64,000 nt of DNA from DATEPR01 sp036503065 (GTDB lineage Bacteria; Actinomycetota; Actinomycetes; Mycobacteriales; Pseudonocardiaceae): the NCBI GenBank assembly GCA_036503065.1, contig DASXXM010000151.1, positions 9,157-73,156 of the forward strand, read 5' to 3'. The first letter of the stretch is position 1. Each line of letters starts with the position of its first letter. Positions 34,827-44,700 of this stretch are shown here, one piece after another. The notes beneath the pieces were generated by a model. It saw only the letters and a list, made by a program, of their open reading frames with translations, had not been told where the DNA came from and did no database searches. The translations under genes were made by a program, and so were the position numbers.

Positions 34827-34889
34827 TTGACGGGTCCGTGTCCAGCGACCTATGGTCAACCAATTGCGATTGTAGCCTACCAATCGCAA
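34827..34889 (+). promoter_or_regulatory. promoter and GntR operator for the FAH-importer operon
   Basis: TTGACG (34827-34832), an 18-base spacer and TATGGT (34851-34856) form a good promoter. Just downstream, over the expected start of transcription, lies a perfect inverted repeat TTGCGATTG (34864-34872), 8 bases, CAATCGCAA (34881-34889). This is a natural site for the divergent GntR repressor. Confidence 0.75.
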
Positions 34890-34919
34890 CCAATCTGCCT
34901 CGGTCGGGAGGACTCACCG

Positions 34920-35825
34920 TTGAGACTCGCCACGATCAGCACCAGTGACGGTCCCCGCCTGCACGTGCGCGGACGCTCCGGCTACGTCGATGTCGCGACC
35001 GAATCGGGCGAAGCGGAACTGCGCGACCTGACCGGATTCCTGGCCGGCGGCGCCGCCGCTGCCGACCTGGTGGCGCGACTGTCCCAGCTGGACGGACGGG
35101 AGTACGCCGAGTCCGAACTCGCCGCGGCGGTCCCGGAGCCGAACCGGATTCTGTGCCTCGGGCTGAACTACCGCGAGCACGCCCTCGAGGGCGGCCGTGC
35201 GGTGCCGTCGTGGCCCGAGTCGTTCGTGCGCGGGCGCGGCAGCGTGCTGGCACCGTTCGCGGACCTGGTCAAACCCGCTTTCTGCCAGGGTTTCGACTAC
35301 GAGGGCGAACTCGGCGTGGTGATCGGCCGGGGCGGGCGTTACCTGTCCGCCGACAAGGCACTGGACGCCGTCGCCGGCTTCACCGTGCTCAACGACGCGT
35401 CCGCACGCGAATGGCAGCGCGCCGGCAGCCAGTGGACGCCGGGCAAGAACTTCGACGGCTCCATGCCGATCGGACCCGAACTGGTGACCAGCGACGAACT
35501 GGACGCCACGGACCTCGCGCTGACCACCCGGCTCAACGGCAACGTCATGCAGGCCGCCCGCACCGCACAGATGATCGTCGACATCGCGAGCGCCATCGAG
35601 TTCTTCTCCTCCTTCACCACCCTGATGCCCGGCGACGTGATCGCCACCGGCACCCCGGGCGGCGTCGGGTTCGCCCGCACACCACCGGTCTGGCTGATGC
35701 CGGGCGACGTCGTCGAGGTCGAGATCGAGGGCATCGGCACCATCCGCAACACCGTCGTCGCCGAACAGCACGCACCCAGCGACTGGCGCTGGGCTCCGGT
35801 CGCCGCAACCACGGGTGTGTTGTGA
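34920..35825 (+). CDS. fumarylacetoacetate hydrolase family protein
   Basis: A 301-residue FAH-family enzyme. Members cleave C-C bonds or decarboxylate 2-oxo diacids in aromatic breakdown. The metal site is clear: DYEGELGVVIGRG (Glu residues near 123-125) with Asp in FTVLNDASAREWQ (about 157), then GPELVT and GDVIATGTPGGVGFAR. TTG 34920 is the start because GGGAGGA precedes it at good spacing and no ATG is available before the family N-terminus. It leads an operon with a branched-chain-type importer, suggesting uptake and breakdown of an aromatic or oxo acid under GntR control. Confidence 0.87.
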   Translation: MRLATISTSDGPRLHVRGRSGYVDVATESGEAELRDLTGFLAGGAAAADLVARLSQLDGREYAESELAAAVPEPNRILCLGLNYREHALEGGRAVPSWPESFVRGRGSVLAPFADLVKPAFCQGFDYEGELGVVIGRGGRYLSADKALDAVAGFTVLNDASAREWQRAGSQWTPGKNFDGSMPIGPELVTSDELDATDLALTTRLNGNVMQAARTAQMIVDIASAIEFFSSFTTLMPGDVIATGTPGGVGFARTPPVWLMPGDVVEVEIEGIGTIRNTVVAEQHAPSDWRWAPVAATTGVL

Positions 35826-35861
35826 CGACCTGACCGAACGAAAGCGGAGGGAGTCGACGCC

Positions 35862-37157
35862 ATGAGACGACGACTGGCGGCCGTGACAGCGATGGCGGCG
35901 GTGGCGCTCGCGGCCTGCGGGAGCACGTCGTCGGGCGGCGGCAGCGGTGGCAGTGGCCCGCTCACCATCGCCGACCTCGCGCCGTTCACCGGACCGGACG
36001 CCAACCTCGGGCCGATCTACCTGGCCTCCTGCTTCGGCGCGACCAGGGCCATCAACAACGCGGGCGGCGTGCTCGGCCACACGGTCAACTGCAAGTCCGT
36101 GGACACCAGGGGCGACCCCGCCGACGCGGTCCCGGCCACCCGGCAGATGTTCGCCAGCACCAGCAACCTCGCGCTGGTGATCGGCGTGACGTCGGACGAG
36201 GCGGCGTCGGTGGTGCCGATCATCAACTCGAACAAGACCGTCGTGTTCGGCATGACCGGCCAGTCCGAGTTCGACAGCACCCACTTCGACTACTTCTACC
36301 GGCTGGTCGCGCCCGACCTGGACGAGTCGTACGCGATGGTCGCCATCGCCAGACAGAAGCACTACTCGAAGATCGCGCTGGCGTTCGGCAACGACATCGG
36401 CTCGCAGACCTTCGTCGCGCCTGCCGTCAGCGCCGTCAAGAAGGCCGGCATGACGCTGGTGGACAACGAAACGCTGGACCTGCACGCGACCACGTTCCGC
36501 ACCGAGGCGGCCAAGATCGTCGCCGCGCACCCGGACGTCATCCTGACCGAGGCGCTCGGCGCCACCGCGGCCAGCTTCCTGAGTGAGGTCAAGCAGCTCA
36601 ACGGCGGCACGATGATCCCGATCATCGGCACGTCGGCCACCATCGACCCGGCCTGGTACTCGTCGGTTTCCGGCGCGATCGGCGCGAGCACCCTGACCAG
36701 CAGCTACGTGGCCGACAACCTGGTGGTCGAGTCGACCGGGGCCGGGTACCTGGCCTTCTCGCAGAACCTGTTGGCGGAGAAGGGAAAGGTCGGCAACACC
36801 GGTAACTTCGACACCTATCTGACCGCGCCCGGCGCCGTGCACCTGTACGACGGGATCAACCTGGCGGCGCTGGCGATGATCGAGGCGAAGAGCACCGACG
36901 CCACGGTGTTCCGGCCGTTCGTCGAGAAGATCGGCAACGGTGTGCCGGGCGCCACCGTGGTGACCTCGTTCGCCGACGGTGTCGCTGCGCTCAAGGCGGG
37001 CAAGACCATCCGGTACGTCGGTCCTGGCGGTCCGACCAACTTCGACAGCTTCCACGACTCGACCGGACTGTTCGAAGTGGACACCTACGACGCCACCGGT
37101 CAGGTCAAGGTGGTCGGGACGTTGACACCGCAAGAGCTGCGGGCGCTGGCGGGATGA
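35862..37157 (+). CDS. branched-chain-amino-acid-type ABC transporter, substrate-binding lipoprotein
   Basis: A 431-residue binding protein of the LivJ/type I periplasmic-binding family. It has a lipoprotein signal with lipobox VALAAC (Cys near residue 20) followed by a Gly/Ser-rich linker. The ligand domain begins LTIADLAPFTGPDANLG and contains DTRGDPADAVPATRQ and LVIGVTSDEAASVVPI. Ligands of the family include branched-chain and aromatic acids, amides and urea. ATG 35862 follows GGAGGGAG. It is followed by the permease with a 4-base overlap. Confidence 0.92.
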   Translation: MRRRLAAVTAMAAVALAACGSTSSGGGSGGSGPLTIADLAPFTGPDANLGPIYLASCFGATRAINNAGGVLGHTVNCKSVDTRGDPADAVPATRQMFASTSNLALVIGVTSDEAASVVPIINSNKTVVFGMTGQSEFDSTHFDYFYRLVAPDLDESYAMVAIARQKHYSKIALAFGNDIGSQTFVAPAVSAVKKAGMTLVDNETLDLHATTFRTEAAKIVAAHPDVILTEALGATAASFLSEVKQLNGGTMIPIIGTSATIDPAWYSSVSGAIGASTLTSSYVADNLVVESTGAGYLAFSQNLLAEKGKVGNTGNFDTYLTAPGAVHLYDGINLAALAMIEAKSTDATVFRPFVEKIGNGVPGATVVTSFADGVAALKAGKTIRYVGPGGPTNFDSFHDSTGLFEVDTYDATGQVKVVGTLTPQELRALAG

Positions 37158-38020
37158 ACCTGCTGCTGGCGTCGCTCGGCTTCGGGCTGGTGACCGCGGC
37201 CGTACTCGCGATCGCCTCGGTCGGGTTCACCATGCAGTTCGCGGTCACCGACGTGCTGAACCTGGCCTACGGCGCGGTGATGATCGTCTGCGCCTACGTC
37301 GCCTACGCCGTCAACCAGGCCGGGATCTCGGTCTGGCTCGGCGTCGCGGTCGCCGCGGTGCTCGGTGCGCTGATCTCGGTGGCGCTGAACCGGGGCGTCT
37401 ACACGCCGTTCCAGCGCAGGGGCACCTCGCCGATCGCGATCGTCATCGTGTCGCTCGGCCTGACCCTGATCCTGGAGTTCGGCCTGCAGGCGGTCGTCGG
37501 CGGCAACAACGTGTCCTACCGGGTCAGCCAGGGACCGACCCTGCACGTGGGTGGGCTGCAACTGACCGTGGTGCAGTTGGTGATCATCGGGTTGAGCCTG
37601 GTCGCGATGCTGTCCGTGCACACGCTGCTGGCGTTCACCAAGCTGGGCAAGGCGATGCGGGCCACGGCGGCGGACAGGTCGCTGGCCCGCACCTGTGGCA
37701 TCCGGACCGATCGGGTGGTCACCGTCACCTGGCTGCTCTCCGGTGCGCTGTGCGGCATCGGTGGCGCGGTCTTCGCCCTTGACGCGGGCAGTTTCGGCGC
37801 CACCAGCACGGACCTGTTCCTGGTGCTGATCCTGGCCGCGGTGTTTCTCGGCGGCCCCGGCCAGTCCTACGGCGCGATGCTGGGCGCGCTGGTGATCGGG
37901 ATCGGCACGGAGGTCAGCGCCGCGTACATCACGCCGGAATACAAGGACGTGGTGGCGTTCGTGCTGCTGCTGATCATGCTGGCGGTGCGCCCGACGGGCC
38001 TGCTCGGCTCGCGAGCCTGA
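37154..38020 (+). CDS. livH: branched-chain-type ABC transporter permease (LivH-like)
   Basis: A 288-residue membrane protein with about eight helices. Family marks are LNLAYGAVMIVCAYVAYAV near the N-terminus and the cytoplasmic coupling segment TKLGKAMRATAADRSLARTC (about residues 160-180) that contacts the ATPase. It forms the channel with the LivM-like half of the next protein. The ATG overlaps the binding-protein stop. Confidence 0.92.
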   Translation: MNLLLASLGFGLVTAAVLAIASVGFTMQFAVTDVLNLAYGAVMIVCAYVAYAVNQAGISVWLGVAVAAVLGALISVALNRGVYTPFQRRGTSPIAIVIVSLGLTLILEFGLQAVVGGNNVSYRVSQGPTLHVGGLQLTVVQLVIIGLSLVAMLSVHTLLAFTKLGKAMRATAADRSLARTCGIRTDRVVTVTWLLSGALCGIGGAVFALDAGSFGATSTDLFLVLILAAVFLGGPGQSYGAMLGALVIGIGTEVSAAYITPEYKDVVAFVLLLIMLAVRPTGLLGSRA

Positions 38021-38029
38021 GGGGGACGC

Positions 38030-39859
38030 GTGAGTAGCGGAATCGTCTTCTACCTCACCACGCTGCTGGTCTACGCGGGCGTGGACATCCTGGCGTGCCT
38101 CGGCCTGAGCCAGCAGTTCGGCGTTGCGGGGGTGACCAACTTCGGCTTCATCATCTTCCAGGCCGCAGGCGCCTACGCCGCGTCGGTGCTGTCGCTGCCC
38201 GGTGACGGTGCCAACGGCGGTTTCCAGAGCTATCTCGGTGGCTGGTCGCTGCCGTTTCCGCTGCCGTGGCTGGGTGCCGCGTTGGTCGGCGGGCTGCTGG
38301 CGGTGCCGTTCACGTTCCTGGTCGGCAGGCGGCTGCGGGGTGACTTCGCCGCGATCGGACTGCTCGTCACGGCGGTGATGGCGAACCTGCTGATCACCAA
38401 CTACCGGCCGCTGTTCAACGGCTCGGCCGGCCTGTCGCTGGTGCCCGCGCCGCTGCAGGACCGGTTCAACCCGCAGTTGGTCGGCTACCAGTGGGGATAC
38501 GCGGCCGCGGCACTCGTGCTGGCACTCCTGGTCTACCTGTTCCTGCGGCGGGTCACCGAATCGCCGTACGGGCGAACGCTGCGTGCCATGCGCGACAACG
38601 ACGTGGTGGCCGACTCGCTGGGCAAGAACCTCGTCGCGCTGCGGCTGGCGATGCTGGTGCTCGGCGGCGCGGTCGCCGGGCTGTCCGGCGGCATCCTGGT
38701 CGGGTTCATCAACCTGTGGGCGCCGTCGGGCTGGACCTATGCGGAGACCATCGTGCTGTTCGCGGCGGTCATCATCGGCGGCGCCGGCAATCACCGGGGC
38801 GCGGTGCTCGGCGCGCTGCTGGTGCCGCTGCTGTTCGAGGAACTGACCAGGTTCATCCCGGCGTTCGGGCCACCGGGGCTGATTCCCGCGTTGCAGTGGG
38901 TGGCCATCGGGCTGTTGATCGTGGTGTTCCTCTGGTTCCGGCCCCAGGGCGTGCTGCCGGAACGACGTCGGGTCACCACACGCTTCGCCACCGCGCCAAC
39001 CGTTGTCGCGGACGAGGACGACTGGGTGTTGCCGGGCGCGGTCACGCCGGACCCGGCGAAGCTCAGCGTGGTGATCTCCGATCCGATACCGACCGAGCCG
39101 TCCGAGGTGGTCCTGCGGGCGGATGCGTTGACCCGCACGTTCGACGGGGTCGCGGTGGTGTCCGGCGTGACGTTCGAACTGCGGCGGGGCCGGCTGACCG
39201 GACTGATCGGACCGAACGGGGCCGGCAAGTCCACCACACTGGCCATGCTGGCCGGCACTCTCGCGGCGACATCGGGTCGGGTGCTGTTCGACGGCCGGGA
39301 CGTGACCCGGCTGCCGGCGTTCCGGCGGGCACGTGGCGGGCTGCTGCGCACGTTCCAACTGGCCAGCGAGTTCAAGCGCCTCACCGTGCTGGAGAACCTG
39401 TTGTCCGCGGTGCCGCGCCAGCCGGGTGACACCTTCCACGGCGCGGTGCTGGGTCGCCGCTACTGGCGGGCCGCCGAGGAACGGGCGATCGACCGCGCCG
39501 AGGTGATGCTCGACGAATTCGGGCTGGCCGGCTACGCCAACCAGTACGCGGGCGATCTCAGCGGCGGGCAGCGGCGGCTGGTGGAGATCATGCGGGCGCT
39601 GATGGCCGAGCCGTCCGTGCTGTTGCTGGACGAACCGGTCGCCGGCGTGCATCCGCATCTCGCGCACGAGATCGGCGAGCACCTGCTGCGGCTGTGCGCC
39701 GGCGGAATGACGATCATGATGGTCGAGCACGAACTCGCGATCATGGACGAGTTCTGCGACCCGGTGGTGGTGATGGCCGAGGGGCAGGTGCTGGCGGAGG
39801 GCACCATGCAGGTGTTGCGTGGCCGTTCCGACGTCGTGGAGGCATATCTTGTCGGCTGA
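38030..39859 (+). CDS. fused LivM-LivG permease-ATPase
   Basis: A 609-residue fusion. Residues 1 to about 310 are a LivM-type permease (FGVAGVTNFGFIIFQAAGAYA, and the coupling loop YGRTLRAMRDNDVVADSLGK). After a linker of about 40 residues comes a LivG-type ATPase with Walker A GPNGAGKST (about 396), signature LSGGQRRLVEIMRAL (about 510) and Walker B VLLLDEPVAGVHP (about 530). GTG 38030 follows GAGGGGG. The frame is continuous with no frameshift in the linker, so the fusion is genuine rather than an artefact of reading. Confidence 0.9.
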   Translation: MSSGIVFYLTTLLVYAGVDILACLGLSQQFGVAGVTNFGFIIFQAAGAYAASVLSLPGDGANGGFQSYLGGWSLPFPLPWLGAALVGGLLAVPFTFLVGRRLRGDFAAIGLLVTAVMANLLITNYRPLFNGSAGLSLVPAPLQDRFNPQLVGYQWGYAAAALVLALLVYLFLRRVTESPYGRTLRAMRDNDVVADSLGKNLVALRLAMLVLGGAVAGLSGGILVGFINLWAPSGWTYAETIVLFAAVIIGGAGNHRGAVLGALLVPLLFEELTRFIPAFGPPGLIPALQWVAIGLLIVVFLWFRPQGVLPERRRVTTRFATAPTVVADEDDWVLPGAVTPDPAKLSVVISDPIPTEPSEVVLRADALTRTFDGVAVVSGVTFELRRGRLTGLIGPNGAGKSTTLAMLAGTLAATSGRVLFDGRDVTRLPAFRRARGGLLRTFQLASEFKRLTVLENLLSAVPRQPGDTFHGAVLGRRYWRAAEERAIDRAEVMLDEFGLAGYANQYAGDLSGGQRRLVEIMRALMAEPSVLLLDEPVAGVHPHLAHEIGEHLLRLCAGGMTIMMVEHELAIMDEFCDPVVVMAEGQVLAEGTMQVLRGRSDVVEAYLVG

Positions 39860-40607
39860 CGTGATTCCGTTGTCCACGAAGCGCGGCGCCGCACTGCGGA
39901 CCGTGGCGCTCAGTGCCGGTTACGGCGGCCGGCCGGTCGTGCACGGCGTGTCGATCGACGTGGCGCCCGGCCAGGTGGTGTCCATCGTCGGGCCCAACGG
40001 TTCCGGCAAGTCGACGCTGCTCAAAGGGATCGTCGGCGTGGTGCGGGTGTTGTCCGGCCAGGTGCTGCTCGGCGGTGCCGACATCACGAACCGGCCGCCG
40101 GAGTTCGTCGCCCGCGCCGGGGTGGGTTACGTCCCGCAGGTGGACGACGTGTTCGGGCCGCTCTCGGTGCGGGAGAACCTGGAGATGGGCGGCTACCTGT
40201 TGCGCGGCAAGGAGATCCCCGGCCGGATCGACAGGGTGATCGGCTACTTTCCCGCGCTGGGCCCGTTGCTCGGCCGGCGGGCCGGCAAGCTGTCCGGCGG
40301 GGAACGGAAGATGCTGGCGATGGGCCGGGTGCTGATGCTGCAGCCCGCGCTGTTCGTGCTCGACGAGCCGACGGCGAACCTGGCGCCCGCGATCGCCAGG
40401 CGGCTGCTGCACGAGCACGTGCGCCAACTGTCCGTGGACGGCGCGTCGGTGCTCATCGTGGAGCAGCGCGCCAAGGCGGTACTGGAGATCTCCGACCACA
40501 CCTACGTGCTGGCCGGCGGCCGGCTGCGGATGGCGGGGAGTCCGGCGGAACTGGCCGACAGCCCGGAATTCGTCAGCTCCTTCCTGGGTGGCGGCCCGAC
40601 GCTGTGA
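39849..40607 (+). CDS. livF: branched-chain-type ABC transporter ATPase (LivF-like)
   Basis: A 252-residue ABC ATPase: Walker A GPNGSGKST (about residue 50), signature KLSGGERKMLAMGR (about 150), Walker B LFVLDEPTANLAP (about 170), and the switch His replaced by Gln in LIVEQRAK, as is usual for LivF. TTG 39849 is chosen because GGAGG lies seven bases before it and it overlaps the previous gene; GTG 39861 in frame is an alternative. It is the last importer gene. Confidence 0.9.
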   Translation: MSADVIPLSTKRGAALRTVALSAGYGGRPVVHGVSIDVAPGQVVSIVGPNGSGKSTLLKGIVGVVRVLSGQVLLGGADITNRPPEFVARAGVGYVPQVDDVFGPLSVRENLEMGGYLLRGKEIPGRIDRVIGYFPALGPLLGRRAGKLSGGERKMLAMGRVLMLQPALFVLDEPTANLAPAIARRLLHEHVRQLSVDGASVLIVEQRAKAVLEISDHTYVLAGGRLRMAGSPAELADSPEFVSSFLGGGPTL

Positions 40608-40656
40608 CATGGCGCGCTGGCGCGCGCGGGTCGTCGGGTCTGGGATCATCGTCGCC

Positions 40657-41277
40657 ATGGCAGCAGCGTTTCCGTACCGGCAGGTTCGGGCGGAGCACGA
40701 CGACGACACGATCACCGTCTACCAGGCCTACCCGCCCGGCATCGCCGATGCCGCGCTCGCGGCCGGCACCTTCGTGGCGCCGTTCAAACGGGAGCGGATG
40801 ACCTGGATCAAGCCGTCGTTCCTGTGGATGGCGTACCGCTCCGGCTGGGCCGGTAAGCCCGGCCAGGAACGGGTGCTCGCGGTGCGCCTGCGCCGGGACG
40901 GCTTCGCCTGGGCGCTGGCGCATTCCTGCCTGAGCCACTACGACCCCGACACCCACGCCGACCAGGCAGCCTGGTCGCGACGACTGCGCGAGTCGCCGGT
41001 GCGCATCCAGTGGGATCCGGAACGGGGCCTGCACCACGAACCGCTGGCCCACCGGGCCATTCAGGTCGGCCTGCGCGACGATGCCGTGCACCGCTACGTC
41101 GACGAGTGGATCGTGTCGATCGCCGACCTGACCCCACTCACCAGGACGATCGCCGACCTGGTCGAGATAGGCCGCCTGGACGAGGCCCGCGCGCAGCTGC
41201 CGGCGGAGCCGGCCTACCCGCTGCCCGCGGACCTCGCCGAGATCATCGGCGCGACCCCGGTCACGGATCGACGGTGA
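40657..41277 (+). CDS. DUF4291 family protein
   Basis: A 206-residue protein of the DUF4291 family, common in actinobacteria and of unknown function. Typical stretches are YQVRAEHDDDTITVYQAYPP-like N-terminus (QVRAEHDDDTITVYQAY), PFKRERMTWIKPSFLWMAYR (about residues 45-64) and RAIQVGLRDDAVHRYVDEWI. ATG 40657 starts at the family N-terminus. Its end overlaps the convergent immunity-like gene by 17 bases. It is not obviously linked to the importer upstream. Confidence 0.87.
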   Translation: MAAAFPYRQVRAEHDDDTITVYQAYPPGIADAALAAGTFVAPFKRERMTWIKPSFLWMAYRSGWAGKPGQERVLAVRLRRDGFAWALAHSCLSHYDPDTHADQAAWSRRLRESPVRIQWDPERGLHHEPLAHRAIQVGLRDDAVHRYVDEWIVSIADLTPLTRTIADLVEIGRLDEARAQLPAEPAYPLPADLAEIIGATPVTDRR

Positions 41278-41767
41278 CCAGGCGCGCCCCGGCCGCGCGC
41301 AGCAGCCACTCCAGCGAGCCGACCGGCGCAGGCCAGGTGTCCACCTGGATCCGGATGCGCAACCGCGTCGCGTCGCGGACTTCGGCGTCCCACCAGAACC
41401 AGTGACGATCGTCCGGATCGAACCAGAAGATCCAGTCGCCGACCGACCACGGCTTCTCGCTCGCCGCGTCGGCAAGCCGTTCCTGGTACGACATCGCCTC
41501 CCACCGTGCGCGATACCGCTCGACCTCGTCCGGAGTCGGCTCCGGTGCGCTCGCGGCCACGAACCAGTCCGGCAGCAGCGCCACCCATTCCTCGTCGGTG
41601 GGCCATTCGCCGTCGGAGTGGTCGAGCACGACGGTCAGCACCTCGCGGCACCGGGCGAGCACCTGCGCCGCGTCGTCGCACACCGCGTCCACCGCGACCA
41701 GGTTCCCATCCGGTTCTTCGCCCGGAAGCGGCCCGTCGACCACGCGCCGCCGCTCATCGGCCGTCAT
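41261..41767 (-). CDS. putative immunity protein for the RHS toxin
   Basis: A 168-residue acidic, tryptophan-rich cytoplasmic protein (WPTDEEWVALLPDWFVA, WSVGDWIFWFDPDDRHWFWW). No family is recognised. It begins ten bases after the stop of the 1343-residue RHS protein on the same strand. In polymorphic toxin systems the gene directly after the toxin C-terminus encodes the cognate immunity protein. Size, charge and position all fit; the role is inference. Confidence 0.75.
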   Translation of the reverse strand: MTADERRRVVDGPLPGEEPDGNLVAVDAVCDDAAQVLARCREVLTVVLDHSDGEWPTDEEWVALLPDWFVAASAPEPTPDEVERYRARWEAMSYQERLADAASEKPWSVGDWIFWFDPDDRHWFWWDAEVRDATRLRIRIQVDTWPAPVGSLEWLLRAAGARLVTVDP

Positions 41768-41777
41768 CGCCAGTCCC

Positions 41778-44700
41778 TCACGTGTTCTCGGGGACGAAGC
41801 CGTCCCACACCTTGCCGCTGCCCGGGATGATCGCGCCGCGCAGCGCGTCCAGGTGGCTCGAACGCAGACCGTACTGGTCGTCGGCCTTGGTCGGGTCGGC
41901 GATCACCGGTCTGGTCTTGCCGGGGTCGATTCGCTTGATGTCCCCCTCGCTGACCGCCTGCTGCCGAATCCCGTCGACGTAGCTGGCGGGCACCTGGAAC
42001 GACTTGATCTGCGCGCCCTCCGCCCCCTGGTCGTAGCGCTTCTGCAGATACTCGTTGGCGCGCTTGGCCGAACCGAAGTTCAGGTAGAGCATCTTGTCCT
42101 GCGGGACCGTCGCGTTCCCCTGCGCGTCGACGTTCAGCAGGATGTTGCCCTCCTTGCCCTTGACCACTTTGCCGTCCGGGCCGACCTTCGGCGGCACCTC
42201 CACCCGGTACACCGTGGTGGTCTTGTTCGGACATTCCTCCGGCGCCAGTCCGCTGGGGTCGATCCAGTTGGTCGGGTTGGGCACGTACGCACGCGGGTTC
42301 GGGCTCGGCTGAAGGCCGAGCGGGTCCGTCGACGCGTAGCGGCCGGTCACCGGGTCGTAGTAGCGCTGCAGGTTGTAGTGCAGGCCGGTTTCCGGGTCGT
42401 GGTACTGCCCCGGAAAGCGCAGCGGCGTGTACACCGCGCCACCGGCGGCCTGCGCGCCCCAGAGGTTCGGCCTCGGCAGTTCGGCCAGATTGCCGTCGGT
42501 GTCGACCAGTTCGGTCGGGGTGCCGACCAGATCGGTCACGATGGCGTAGAACTGCTGGTCGACCCAGTTCGCGGGCGCGTCCCGCAGGGCGGCGCGCTCG
42601 CGCTGGCACAGCGCCCGGTAGCTGCCGGGGTCCCAGTCCCACACCGTGGCCCGGCTGCCGTTGTGCACCTGTTCGATCAGCTCGTTGCCGTCCCAGGTGA
42701 ACTCGGTCTGTTCGAGCACGCCGACCCCGTCGGGCGCGAGGCGCTGCTTGGCGATCCGGCGGCCGAACACGTCGTAGCGGTAGCGCCAGCGCTGCCCGTC
42801 CGGCGTGCGCACCGCGACCAGCCGGTCGTCGGAATTCCAACTGTAGTGCCAGTTCTGCGGCGCGGCGGACAGGGTTTTGCGCTGCCGCAACACGATCCGA
42901 CCCTCGGCGTCGTGCTCGTAGCGCAGGTTGCCGGCACGGGTGACCAGCGTGCCGGTGTAATCGCGTTGGCCGGCCCCGTCGGTCGCCTGGCCGGGCCCGG
43001 CGCCGGGCCAGTCCGCCCTGGTGATGTTGCCGGCCGGGTCGTAGTCGTAGCGTTCCGACCATCCCGTGCCACGGACCGCGGTGATCCGGCCGGCCGGATC
43101 GAGGTCGTAGCCGCGCGGGCCGGCGAGCTGATCCGCAACGCCGGCCAGGAAGCCGTCCTGGCGGTAGTGGTAGGCGCGCCGCTGCATGGTCCGCTGCGGC
43201 GTCGAACCACCGCCGGCCAGCACGGCCTGTGCGGTCAGGCGGTTGTTGGCGTCCCAGGTCTGGGTCAGCCGGACGCCCGCGCCGAGCTGTCGTTCGACCT
43301 CGCGGCCTGCCGCGTCGTAGCCGAAGCGGATGGTTCGGCCCGCCGTGTGCAGCGCGACCGGCCTGCTGTCGGCGTCGTACTCCCACCCGCTCTCCGCGCC
43401 GGACGGCGTCCGGCGCCGCACCCGCCTGCCGAGCACGTCGTACGCGGAGGCGACCACCCTGCCGTTGACGGTCTCGGTCAGCGGCCTGCCCAGCGGGTCG
43501 TAGCTGAAGGCCACCTCCGCGTCGGCGTTGCGGGCCAACAGGATTCGCCCAGCCGGATCGTAGCCGAATGTACTGATCTCGTCGGCTGCCGCACGGCGCA
43601 CCAGGCGACCCATCGGGTCGTAGTCGTACCGCGTTGTCTGTCCGGCGCCGTCGGTGTGCGCGACGAGCTGCCCGGCCGCGTCGTGCTGGTAGCGCCGCAC
43701 GCGGCCGTTGAAGTCCGTCTCGGCCATCATGTTGCCGGCCGCGTCGTACTCGTACCGCCAGACGAGGCCCTGTTCGTTGGTGACCGAGACCAACCGCAGT
43801 TCGGTGTCGTATTCGTAGCCGAGCCTGCTGCCGTCCGGCCGGATCTCGGTCACCGGCAGGTCGAAGTGCGCGATCTCGGTGCGGGTGACATTTCCTTGCG
43901 GGTCAACGGTTTCCCGCAGGTTGCCCTCGCCGTCGTAGACCCACCGCTCGACCGTGCCGTCCGGCTGACGACGACGCAGCGGCTTGCCCTCGACGGTCCA
44001 GGACATCGTGGTCACCCCGCCGAGCGGATCGGTGACCGCGGTCATCCGGCCGAACCGGTCGTAGGCGTAGCGGGTGGTCGCGCCGAGCGGATCGGTGACC
44101 GCGACCGGCAGGCCGACCGGACCGACCTCGAACCGCGTGGTGTTGCCCAGCGCGTCGGCGACCGCGGTCAGGTGACCGTGCTCGTCGTAGTCGTAGGTGG
44201 TGCGTGCGCCGGTCGGGTCGACCAGGGTGCCGAGCAGGCCGTCCGCCTGCCGGTACGCCCTCCCCCACACGGCGCCGTCCGGCTCGACGGTGGTGACCGG
44301 ACGGCCCTGCGTGTCGTACTCGGTGATCGTCTGGGTGCCATCCGGCTGGGTGACGCGGGTGACGTTGCCGATCTCGTCGTAGTCGTACCGGACTGTTCGG
44401 CCGAGCGGATCAATGCGCGAGCGCAGGTTGCCGTAGCGGTCCCAGACGGACCGGGTCGTTGCGCCGAGCGGGTCGGTTTCCGCTGTCACGCGGAAGTTCT
44501 CGTCGAGCTGATAGGTGCTTGTGTGGCCGAGTGAGTTGGTCGCGGTGGTGGTCCGGTTGCCGGCGTCGTCGACCTGGTAGCCGAAGGCGTAGCTGAGGTA
44601 GTCCCCGGCGCCCCACGCCCGTACGCAGCGGTCCCGTTCGTCGTAGGCGTAGCGGTACCACATGCCGTTGCGGTCGTCCCACCGGATGATCCGGGCTGCC

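Noticed and set aside
37100..39877. A 925-codon open frame on the minus strand across the importer genes
   Set aside because: It is a shadow of the livH-livMG-livF coding strand: composition is His/Gln/Arg-rich low-complexity, no domain is recognisable, and the plus strand encodes intact conserved ABC proteins.
41598..44534. A 978-codon open frame on the plus strand opposite the RHS gene
   Set aside because: It is periodic only because it mirrors RHS repeats. The minus strand has the conserved YD repeats and core motif, so this is an antisense shadow.
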